Positions 1 through 7,632 of a stretch of DNA of 64,000 nt are shown in pieces. The stretch lies in the NCBI RefSeq assembly GCF_023498005.1, contig NZ_CP097289.1, positions 2,418,001 to 2,482,000 on the forward strand, given 5' to 3'. The stretch is from Streptomyces durmitorensis. Its GTDB lineage: Bacteria; Actinomycetota; Actinomycetes; Streptomycetales; Streptomycetaceae. The position numbers were made by a program, and so were the translations under genes. The notes under the pieces are model-generated. The model was not told where the DNA came from. It worked only from the letters and a program-made list of their open reading frames with translations, and did not search any database. Every line of letters begins with the position of its first letter. Positions within the stretch are counted from its first letter, which is position 1.

Positions 1-10
1 CGAACTCCAC

Positions 11-3000
11 GTGGCCGAGGCCTTCGCAGCCGCCGAGCGGGCCCGCCACCGCACCGACTGGGCGACCGCCGCAGCCGCGTACGCCGATGTCGTCGCCCGG
101 CGCTCCGGCCATGAGGGTGCCAGGGCGGGCGCCGAGTACGTGGGCGGCCGGGTCGCGCAGGACGCCGGGGAGTGGGGCACGGCTGAGGCGGGGTACGTGG
201 CGTGCGCGGGGCTCGCGGATTCCGTGGCGCGGGTGGCGTACGTCCGGGGGCGGGGGGCGGCCGAGGCGGGGGATTGGGGGGCAGCGTACGAGGGGTTCGC
301 TGAGGCGGAGGCGCTGAGGGCGGAGGCACTGAGGGCGGAGGGTGGCGACCTGCGGCCGACCGTCGAGAACCCCGGAGAGAACGCCGGAGAGAGCCCCGGA
401 GAAGACCCCCAAGAGGCCCCTGAGGAGAGCCCCGGCCCCGACCTCCCCTCCTGGCACGCCTACGCCTCCGGGCGAGTCGCCGAGGGTGAGCGTGCCTGGG
501 CCGAAGCCGTCGAGGGGTTCGCCGGCGCCGACGGCTTCCTGGACGCGGGCGTACGGCTGCTGTACGCGCGGGGCCGGGGTGCCGCGGACCGGGAAGCCTG
601 GCCCGAGGCGCTTGTCGACCTGGAGGCCGCCGCCGCTCAAGGGTGGGACACGGAGCCGTGGTTGAGCGGGCTGCGGGAGCGGACCTACCGAGGGGCTCTG
701 GACGCGGCGGCGGTCGGGAACTGGGCGGACGCGCTGGCGAACCTCGACCTGTTGCCCCCTGGCTACCGCGATGTGGGGCCACGCAAGTGCTACGTCCAGG
801 GCCAGGTCGCGGCCTCCGGCGGCGACTGGCCGAAGGCGGCGGACGCGTTCGGTGAGTGTGTCGCGGCGGGCCCGGCCGATGCGGGCTGCGGATTCGACGA
901 CGCCGACGCGCTGCGGACGTACGCCGAGGGGCGCCGCTGCCAGGACGAGTCGCGCTGGCAGGACGCGCTCGCCTGCTTCACCCGGCTGTCGTCGGACCTC
1001 CTCGACGTGCCCGACCGCCTCCTGTACGCACGCGGCCGGGCAGCCGACGCCCGCGCCGAGTGGGCCGGCGTGATCGACGGCTTCGGCCGACTGCCCGACA
1101 CCTACGCCCATGGCGAGGTCCGCGACCGCCGCCGCTACGCCCGCGCCCGCGTCGCCGCCGAACTGCGCGGCGACTGGGGAGCGGTCCTGAGCCTGCTCAC
1201 GGACGTACCGGACACGGGCCGCGCCGGCGCGGTCGGCGCCCTGCGCCGCAAGGCGGAGGGCCGCCTCGCGGAGGCGGCGGGCGACTGGGCCGGAGCGTGC
1301 GAGATCTATGCAGGGGCGCTTGCCGCAGACGCGGAAGGGGGCGGCGATTGCGCGGGGGATGTCCGCGCGGAGGGGACGCACACGGAGGACTCCCCAACGG
1401 CGTACGGCGACGCGGAGAGCGCCCACGCGACGTACGCCGACGCGGCGACCGCTGACGCGCAGGGCAGCGGCGGTCACACGGCCGATGCGCAGTACACCGA
1501 CACGACGGGCACCGAAGCCGAGGACAGCAGCACGGCGGACGCCGCCACGACGGCCACTGACGCGCAGGACAGCCACGCACAGCACACCGACACGACGGAC
1601 GCCGAAGCAGAGGACGGCGGCGGCACGCAGCGCGACGGCAACCGGGCCAGTGGCACGCCGGGGGTCCGCGCGCAGGACACCGAAGCGAAGGACGACAGCA
1701 CGCCGGACGGCGACACGCGGGCCGCTGACGCGCGAGACAGCGGTACACACGATCGCGGCACGCCGGACCGCCTCACGCACCCCCCCGACATGCACGCCCC
1801 CGACACGCAGGACGCCAACGCACAGGACAGCACCCCGCACTCCCCCACCACGCGAGACAGCAACCCCGACCCCTGCCCAACCGGCCCCCACGACGCCCCC
1901 CACCAAGAGCTCCACCACCTCCACCGCTACGCCCTCGCCCGCACCCACGAGCTCGCCGGTGCGTGGGAGGACGTCTGTCGTGCCTACGAGGCGCTGCCCG
2001 ACAGCTGGGCCGATGTCGTGGTGCGGCGGCGGTACGCGCGGGCGCGGATCGCCGAGGGTGGCGCCGTGAGTGCCGTGGAGTGGCGTGCCGTCGTGGCCGC
2101 CTTCAGTGCCGTGGAACCCGGGGCTTTCGAGGACGCCGCCGCCCGCCGGAAGTACGCCCTGGTGCGGCTCGCCGAGGCCGAGGGGGACTGGGGCCGCGTC
2201 CAGGAGGAGGCCGCCTCGCTCGGGGATCACCGGGATGCCGCGGCGCTCGGCTCCTACGCCCGCGGGCGCCTGGCCGACGCCCACCAGGAGTGGCGGCAGG
2301 CCGTCGACGCCTTCCGTGCGTGCCTGCGACATCGGGACGCGGAGGCCCATCTTGCCTATGCGCAGGGGCGGTTGCTGGAGACGGACGGGCGATGGAGCGA
2401 TGCCGTCGCCGCGTACGAGCGGGCCGGTGGCGGACTCGACCGAGCCGACGCCCGGTGCCGCAGGCTTCGACGGCTCCTCGAACTGCTGCCGTGGGCCGAC
2501 GGGTTGACCAGTGCCCCGCTGGTGGCCGACCCCTTCGCGTCGAGCGACCGCACGTACCCGTACTTCGCGCTGCGTGACGCGGGCGTCGACCCCGGCGCCA
2601 CCATGGACGTCGTCAACGACGCCTCGTACACGCTCCTCGAACGCGGCGGCATGACCTGGTCCGAGCGCGTCGCCTGGGACCGGCTGCGCCTTCCGGGGCG
2701 GCGGCTCCAGCTGGACGCCCTCCTGTACCGGTGGCACTCCCCCGCCGCGCTGCGCGACGCGATGGCCGGGCTCTCGCCGGACGAGGGGGCGGGGGCGGGG
2801 CTCATCGGCGACCTGTGCGAGCGGTTTCCGCAGGACGCGCCCCTCCTGCTGCTGCTCGCCCGGGACCGGGAAGCGGCCGCCGCCGAGTGGGAGCGGCGGC
2901 TCGCGGCGGCTCCGGGGGACATGGCCGTCGTGCACGGACTGGCCGCCGCCCGGTTCTGGCAGGCCCAGGAGCTGGAGCAGAGCGGGGCCTGGGAGCACGC

Positions 3001-4642
3001 CGTCACCGCCTGGGAGTCGGCGCTCGCCTACTGGGCGACACTGCTGAGCGACGACGAGTACTGGGACGGCTGGCGCGCCGAGCGCGCCGCCTGCTACGCA
3101 CGGGACCTGCCGGGCGAGGACATGGCCCAGCTGCGCCTCGAACTGAGCCAGCACCTCTTCGGGCAGCTGTCCGTCTGCGAACAGCGCCACACCGAGCAGG
3201 ATCGCCCCGAACAGGCCGCCGCTTACCAGGAGTTGGCCGCCCTCCTGGAGGCCGAGCTGGGCGCGGCCCGCGTCCTGAAGGACATGGGCGGCCTGCGTGA
3301 CGTGCCGGGCGCGGGCGCCGCACCGCTCGCCTGCGGCCCCCGCTATTTGCGCCTGCTCCACCTGGAGGCACCGCTCGGCGCGCTCGCCGCCGCTCTGGAC
3401 GCGGCGGCCGAGCAGGGCAAGGACCCCGGCGTCTACGCGGTACGCGAACTGCGCTGGGCCTTCTCGGAGTTGGCGCAGAGCTTCGTCCTCTCCGAAGTCC
3501 ACAAGTTCGGGCCCGCCCTGCGCGCACTGCCCGCCTTCGCCACCCTGACCACGCTGCCCGCCGACTGCGCGGGCCCGACGGCGGGACCCACGCCGTCCGC
3601 GCACATCGAGGCCTGCGCGCACTGCGAGGACTTCCTGCGCCGCAATCCCGCGTACGTCCAACTGCCCGATCGACGGACCAAGTTGCTCCAGGACGGCGTC
3701 GAGCTCGCCGTGCGCGTGCGGCTCTCCCTCGCCCGCACCGCCCTCACCGACGGCGCGGGCGGCCTCGCGCGCGCTCTGGAGGAGTGGTCCGAGCTCGTCA
3801 AGGTGTCCCGGCGGGCCGGGATGCAGGCCCGCAGCAAGAAGGCGGTGGTCACCGCCGTGCTCGGCCGCGTCGAGGCTCTGGTCGACCGGGGCGGCGCCCA
3901 GCGCGGCGACTGCCTGGACGAGGCCGTCACGCTCGTCGAGGCGGTGCCGCCGGTCCTGCATCCGCTCGACCGCGACCTGGTGGACCAACTGAACACCAAA
4001 CTCTCGGCGTTGCTGTCGATGCGCGGCGTGTGGCGCGGCTACACCCGCACCAAGTACGGCATGCGCTCCGACGCCTATGGGGCGGAGGCCGACCTGCGCC
4101 GCGCCCTGAAGCTCAACCCGGCGTCCAGCCACGCCCGCGACAACCTGGCGCGCGCCCTGGTCTTCACCCTCGACGCGCACACGCACACGATCCCGGGCCG
4201 CCTGAAGATCCTCCACGAGGCGCTCGGCCTCCTCGACGTGGGCCTCGGGCAGGCCCTGACGCACGGCTACCGCGAGACGCTCGGCGAGGCCCTCGACGAG
4301 CTGGAGCGGCTGCTCGCCCGGGATCTCGGGGTGGACGGACTGCGCGACCTGATGCGCAGCGACAGCGAGGAGACGCCGCCCGACGAGAGCGAACTGGCCG
4401 CCTGGGCACGTCTGTTGACGGACCGCGCCGAGGACTCCCTCGGCGCGGGCGACATCCAGCGCACCCTGCACCATCTGATCCGCGCCACCCGCGCCGACCC
4501 GACGAACAGCCGCATCCGGCGCGCACTGCTCGACGCCGTCCAGCGCAGGCTCGACGCGCTGACGGACGGCGACGGGCCGCAGGACACGGACGGGCAGCAG
4601 GACACGGACGGGCAGCAGGACACACAGGAGGAGGCTCCGTGA
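11..4642 (+). CDS. Giant TPR-like repeat protein, 5' end possibly outside the window
   Basis: Product of about 1543 aa if it starts at the GTG at 11. The frame is open to the left edge, so the true start may lie upstream. It is built of many degenerate helical repeats of the form Y-A-x-G-R-x-A-(5-7)-W-x-x-A, about 40-50 residues apart, which resemble TPR repeats and suggest a scaffold. Residues about 444-632 are a Thr/Asp/Ala/Gln-rich low-complexity insert. Residues about 847-906 (from DRTYPYFALRDAGVDP) resemble the small protein encoded next at 4639. The C-terminus ends in a short DGQQDT repeat. The stop overlaps the next start, so the downstream genes are probably translationally coupled. 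Exact function is unknown. I infer a client- or partner-binding scaffold for the chaperone-like genes that follow. Confidence 0.85.
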   Translation: MAEAFAAAERARHRTDWATAAAAYADVVARRSGHEGARAGAEYVGGRVAQDAGEWGTAEAGYVACAGLADSVARVAYVRGRGAAEAGDWGAAYEGFAEAEALRAEALRAEGGDLRPTVENPGENAGESPGEDPQEAPEESPGPDLPSWHAYASGRVAEGERAWAEAVEGFAGADGFLDAGVRLLYARGRGAADREAWPEALVDLEAAAAQGWDTEPWLSGLRERTYRGALDAAAVGNWADALANLDLLPPGYRDVGPRKCYVQGQVAASGGDWPKAADAFGECVAAGPADAGCGFDDADALRTYAEGRRCQDESRWQDALACFTRLSSDLLDVPDRLLYARGRAADARAEWAGVIDGFGRLPDTYAHGEVRDRRRYARARVAAELRGDWGAVLSLLTDVPDTGRAGAVGALRRKAEGRLAEAAGDWAGACEIYAGALAADAEGGGDCAGDVRAEGTHTEDSPTAYGDAESAHATYADAATADAQGSGGHTADAQYTDTTGTEAEDSSTADAATTATDAQDSHAQHTDTTDAEAEDGGGTQRDGNRASGTPGVRAQDTEAKDDSTPDGDTRAADARDSGTHDRGTPDRLTHPPDMHAPDTQDANAQDSTPHSPTTRDSNPDPCPTGPHDAPHQELHHLHRYALARTHELAGAWEDVCRAYEALPDSWADVVVRRRYARARIAEGGAVSAVEWRAVVAAFSAVEPGAFEDAAARRKYALVRLAEAEGDWGRVQEEAASLGDHRDAAALGSYARGRLADAHQEWRQAVDAFRACLRHRDAEAHLAYAQGRLLETDGRWSDAVAAYERAGGGLDRADARCRRLRRLLELLPWADGLTSAPLVADPFASSDRTYPYFALRDAGVDPGATMDVVNDASYTLLERGGMTWSERVAWDRLRLPGRRLQLDALLYRWHSPAALRDAMAGLSPDEGAGAGLIGDLCERFPQDAPLLLLLARDREAAAAEWERRLAAAPGDMAVVHGLAAARFWQAQELEQSGAWEHAVTAWESALAYWATLLSDDEYWDGWRAERAACYARDLPGEDMAQLRLELSQHLFGQLSVCEQRHTEQDRPEQAAAYQELAALLEAELGAARVLKDMGGLRDVPGAGAAPLACGPRYLRLLHLEAPLGALAAALDAAAEQGKDPGVYAVRELRWAFSELAQSFVLSEVHKFGPALRALPAFATLTTLPADCAGPTAGPTPSAHIEACAHCEDFLRRNPAYVQLPDRRTKLLQDGVELAVRVRLSLARTALTDGAGGLARALEEWSELVKVSRRAGMQARSKKAVVTAVLGRVEALVDRGGAQRGDCLDEAVTLVEAVPPVLHPLDRDLVDQLNTKLSALLSMRGVWRGYTRTKYGMRSDAYGAEADLRRALKLNPASSHARDNLARALVFTLDAHTHTIPGRLKILHEALGLLDVGLGQALTHGYRETLGEALDELERLLARDLGVDGLRDLMRSDSEETPPDESELAAWARLLTDRAEDSLGAGDIQRTLHHLIRATRADPTNSRIRRALLDAVQRRLDALTDGDGPQDTDGQQDTDGQQDTQEEAP
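1340..1905 (+). repeat. Low-complexity Asp/Thr-rich coding segment
   Basis: Within the TPR-like gene, imperfect short units built around GACACG, GACGC and CAGGAC encode a run rich in Thr, Asp, Ala and Gln between two blocks of helical repeats. The units are too diverged for a clean period. It is probably a disordered linker. Confidence 0.7.
4564..4626 (+). repeat. 18-bp tandem repeat at the 3' end of the TPR-like gene
   Basis: Near-identical units with the core GACACGGACGGGCAGCAG recur in direct order and encode DTDGQQ repeats just before the stop codon. The last unit runs into the ribosome-binding site (GGAGG) of the next gene. Confidence 0.7.
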
Positions 4643-4998
4643 TCAAGGACCCGTCGACAGGCTGGGACGGCGGCCCGTTCCCCTACGACGCGCTCGCCGA
4701 GGTGGGCGTCACCCCCAGGACGTCGCACGCCGACCTCCAGGACGCCTCCTTCGAGCTGCTCGCCCGGCGCCTGATGACCCCGGTCACCCAGCAGGCATGG
4801 GACGAACTGCGCGTCGTACGCCGCCGGATGGTGGTGGAACTCCTTCTGCACGACGTGGACTTGGAGTCGGCCGTCCCCGCAGCAGAGGCCGCGCTCGACC
4901 GCGCACTCGCCGCCGCCGAGCACCCCGAACCGACCGCCATCCCGCTCCCGGAGGAAACCGCCCGCCTCCTCGACGACCTCATCACCTTCGACACGTGA
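4639..4998 (+). CDS. Small J-domain-like protein without HPD motif
   Basis: 119 aa from a GTG that overlaps the preceding TGA (GTGA). An AGGAGG lies just upstream and decides the start. The segment PYDALAEVGVTPRTS, then LQDASFELLARRLMT and QAWDELR, has the outline of helices I-III of a J domain (compare PYxxLGVxPxA and AWDxLR). No His-Pro-Asp triad is visible. A similar segment lies inside the upstream TPR protein. The position directly before GrpE- and DnaK-like genes supports a co-chaperone role, which is inference. Without HPD it could not stimulate Hsp70 in the classical way. Confidence 0.7.
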   Translation: MIKDPSTGWDGGPFPYDALAEVGVTPRTSHADLQDASFELLARRLMTPVTQQAWDELRVVRRRMVVELLLHDVDLESAVPAAEAALDRALAAAEHPEPTAIPLPEETARLLDDLITFDT

Positions 4999-5029
4999 CG
5001 CCCCCGCGACACCGAGGAGCCCGCCTTCG

Positions 5030-5491
5030 ATGAGCACGCAGGACCCGCACCCGCACCCCGCGACGACGGCCACCGCCGCACGCCTCGCCTACGAGAACTC
5101 CCTGGCCCTGACCGCGCGGGACGCCGCCCACCGGGCGCTGACCGAACAGCTGCTCCTCGTGCTCGCCGACACCCTGGACTCCTTCGACCGGCTGCTCGCC
5201 GAAGGGGCGGACGTCGACCCGAATTCGTACCGCAGAAGCCTGGAACTGATCGCCCGGCAGCTGGAGACGGCCCTGACGGGACAGGGGGTCGAGCCCGTGG
5301 GCCGGGTCGGCGAGCGCGCCGATCCCGCGACCCATCACGTCACCGAGGTCCGCACCGCCCCCGGAGCGGCCGACGACGAGGTCCTGGAGATTGTGCAGCG
5401 CGGATATCGATACCGGGGGCACGTCCTGCGCGCCGCCCGGGTAGTTGTCGCCGTGACCGGCGGCGCCGAGCAGGGAACGGAGCGTTCATGA
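5030..5491 (+). CDS. GrpE-like nucleotide exchange factor (short paralogue)
   Basis: 153 aa from an ATG at 5030. The N-terminal two thirds are predicted helical. The C-terminal third carries the GrpE head signature: GERADPATHHVTEVR, then VLEIVQRGYRYRGHVLRAARV, which matches the family pattern of a DP-x-x-H-x-A/V stretch followed by a beta-rich GYxxxGxVLRxAxV. It is shorter than canonical GrpE (about 180-220 aa), mainly at the acidic N-terminus. The next gene, a DnaK-type Hsp70, starts 4 bases before this stop (ATGA). GrpE proteins release ADP from Hsp70, so this is most simply the dedicated exchange factor for the neighbouring chaperone rather than the genome's main GrpE. Confidence 0.8.
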   Translation: MSTQDPHPHPATTATAARLAYENSLALTARDAAHRALTEQLLLVLADTLDSFDRLLAEGADVDPNSYRRSLELIARQLETALTGQGVEPVGRVGERADPATHHVTEVRTAPGAADDEVLEIVQRGYRYRGHVLRAARVVVAVTGGAEQGTERS

Positions 5492-7632
5492 AGGCCATCG
5501 GCATCGATCTCGGCACCACGAACAGCGCGGTGGCGGCCCACGACCCGCACCGCGCGGACATCGCGGTGCTCACCAACAGCAAGGGCGAGCGGCTCACCCC
5601 GTCCGTGGTGGGCCTGGCCCGGCAGGACCGCCCGCACCAGCCGCTGGTCGGCGAGGACGCGCTGAACTGGGCGATCAGGCAGCCCAAGGACACCGTGGTG
5701 TCCGTGAAGCGCCTGATGGGCCGCGACTTCGCGGACACCTCGGTGGCCGAGGCGCGCGGCAGGCTGAGCTACGAGATCGTCGCGGGCCCCGACGACGACC
5801 CGCGCGCGCACGTGGTGCTCGGCGAGAGGACGCTGACGCCCGCCGACGTCTCGCGGATGATCCTGGAGAAACTCGTCCAGGACGCGACGCGGACCCTGGG
5901 CGAGCAGGTGACGCACGCCGTGATCACCGTGCCCGCGTACTTCCGCGACGCCCAGCGGGCCGCGACCCGTGAGGCGGCCGAGCGTGCGGGCCTGGTGGTG
6001 AAGAAGATCGTGGACGAGCCGACGGCCGCCGCGGTCGCCTTCGGCCTGCACAAGCCGGGCGGCGAGCGCAGCCGCGTCCTGGTCTACGACCTGGGCGGCG
6101 GCACCTTCGACATCTCGGTCCTGAACGCGGTCAAGGACCGCGATGGCAACAGCCAGTTCCAGGTGCTGCGTTCGGCCGGCGACATCTGGCTCGGCGGCGA
6201 CGACTTCGATCTCGCGATCGTCGAGCGGATCATCCAGTGGATGAAGGACGAGCACCAGGTCGACCCGTCGGGCGACAAGGCGTTCCTCTTCCAGGCGAAG
6301 AAGGCGGCCGAGCGCGCCAAGCGGGAGCTGAACGACCTCGACGAGACGTACATCGTGATCCCGGCGGCCCACCGCAGCCACAAGGGTGTCCTCGTCGACG
6401 TCGAGATGACGCTCTCCCAGGGCGAGTTCAACGCGATGATCGCACCCCTTGTGTCCCGGACGATGGGCCTGGTGACGGAGACCCTCGGCCGCTACGAACT
6501 GGCGCCCACGGATATCTCCGACGTCCTCCTGGTGGGCGGCGGCACGCTCACGCGGCCCGTCTACGAGGCGGTCGAGGCGTACTTCGGCAAGGACAAGGTC
6601 CGCAGGAACATCAACCCCATGGAGTGCGTCGCGTTCGGGGCGGGTGTGCTCGCCGAGACCCTGGACGGCGTGGAGTGCCCCGACCCGCAGTGCGCGAAGG
6701 TCAACGACGACGCGGCGCAGACCTGTGAGGACTGCGCGGAGAGCCTGGTCAACGCCCGCCCCGTCGGCTCGACCGGTCTCTACGAGTCGACGCCCATGGC
6801 GATGGGGATCGCCGCGGTCAAGGGCGATCAGCGTGATGTGTTCGTCGAGATCATTCCGGCGGGTTCGCCGTATCCGCTGCCCGAACCGCGCCGGCGCACC
6901 TTCCACGCGACCGACAGCCGCCGCATCCGCGTCCCGGTCTACGAGGGCGACAGCCAGGTGGCGAGCGAGAACCACGAGCAGGGCGTCGTCGAGTTCGACC
7001 TCCCGCAGGAGATCGAGGTCAACCGGCACGTGGACGTGTCGTTCAACTACTCCGCCGACCGCATCATCACCGTACGCATCAGTGTGCGCGGCACGGACAT
7101 GACGCTTGAGGCGACCCCGAACCGCGAACGGCCGAGGACCCCGCCGCCGGAGACGGGCGCGGAGGTCGACAGCCATGTACTGCGCGAGGAGCTGGGGTAC
7201 GCCGAGCGGGAGGCCGATCACTTCCTGAAGCGGTACGGCACGTACATCGAGCCGGTGCAGGCGATGAAGGTGCGCCGCGACATCGAGCAGGCCCAGCGGG
7301 CGGCGGCGATGGGCGACAGCGGCGAGTACAAGCGGCTCACCGAGCTGCTGCTCGACGACGTGTTCCACCAGTGCGGTCTGGCCAGCCAGTTCCGGCAGGC
7401 GGAGCTGGCGTCGGAGGGCGCGCCGCCGGACACGGTGCGGCAGATCAACGAGGCGGTCGACTACGTCAAGCAGGCCCACCGGCAGGGCAACCGGGTGCAG
7501 ACGGCGCAGCAGGCCCGCAACCTCCGCAGTCTGGTGGCGGTGGCCCAGTCGGAGCGCCGGGTGCAGTCGCTGCCCGACCGGCCCGACTACGGCGGCATCC
7601 TCCAGGTCGGGGAAGACACGGTCGACGGATGA
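5488..7632 (+). CDS. DnaK-type Hsp70 with inserted four-cysteine motif
   Basis: 714 aa, longer than usual DnaK (about 610-640). The ATPase domain (about 1-390) has phosphate-1 IGIDLGTTNSAVA at residue 4, phosphate-2 VYDLGGGTFDISVL near 199, and the adenosine motif LLVGGGT near 347. Immediately after it, C397, C402, C413 and C416 (CPDPQC and CEDC) form a zinc-ribbon-like insert not found in ordinary DnaK. A beta substrate-binding domain follows (about 440-550), then a helical lid to about residue 690. It overlaps the GrpE-like gene upstream and the second Hsp70-like gene downstream by 4 bases each. It is likely an active ATP-dependent chaperone dedicated to this operon. The insert may serve redox or metal sensing, or partner docking. 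Confidence 0.92.
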   Translation: MKAIGIDLGTTNSAVAAHDPHRADIAVLTNSKGERLTPSVVGLARQDRPHQPLVGEDALNWAIRQPKDTVVSVKRLMGRDFADTSVAEARGRLSYEIVAGPDDDPRAHVVLGERTLTPADVSRMILEKLVQDATRTLGEQVTHAVITVPAYFRDAQRAATREAAERAGLVVKKIVDEPTAAAVAFGLHKPGGERSRVLVYDLGGGTFDISVLNAVKDRDGNSQFQVLRSAGDIWLGGDDFDLAIVERIIQWMKDEHQVDPSGDKAFLFQAKKAAERAKRELNDLDETYIVIPAAHRSHKGVLVDVEMTLSQGEFNAMIAPLVSRTMGLVTETLGRYELAPTDISDVLLVGGGTLTRPVYEAVEAYFGKDKVRRNINPMECVAFGAGVLAETLDGVECPDPQCAKVNDDAAQTCEDCAESLVNARPVGSTGLYESTPMAMGIAAVKGDQRDVFVEIIPAGSPYPLPEPRRRTFHATDSRRIRVPVYEGDSQVASENHEQGVVEFDLPQEIEVNRHVDVSFNYSADRIITVRISVRGTDMTLEATPNRERPRTPPPETGAEVDSHVLREELGYAEREADHFLKRYGTYIEPVQAMKVRRDIEQAQRAAAMGDSGEYKRLTELLLDDVFHQCGLASQFRQAELASEGAPPDTVRQINEAVDYVKQAHRQGNRVQTAQQARNLRSLVAVAQSERRVQSLPDRPDYGGILQVGEDTVDG
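6676..6738 (+). other. Cys4 zinc-ribbon-like insert in the Hsp70
   Basis: Codes for CPDPQC, eleven residues, then CEDC (residues 397-416 of the 5488 gene), exactly at the junction of nucleotide-binding and substrate-binding domains where the interdomain linker of Hsp70 lies. Confidence 0.75.

Noticed and set aside
5335..7479. 714-codon open frame antisense to the Hsp70 gene
   Set aside because: Antisense dnaK frames are commonly open in GC-rich genomes because of codon bias. The translation is low in recognisable motifs and the sense gene is clearly real.
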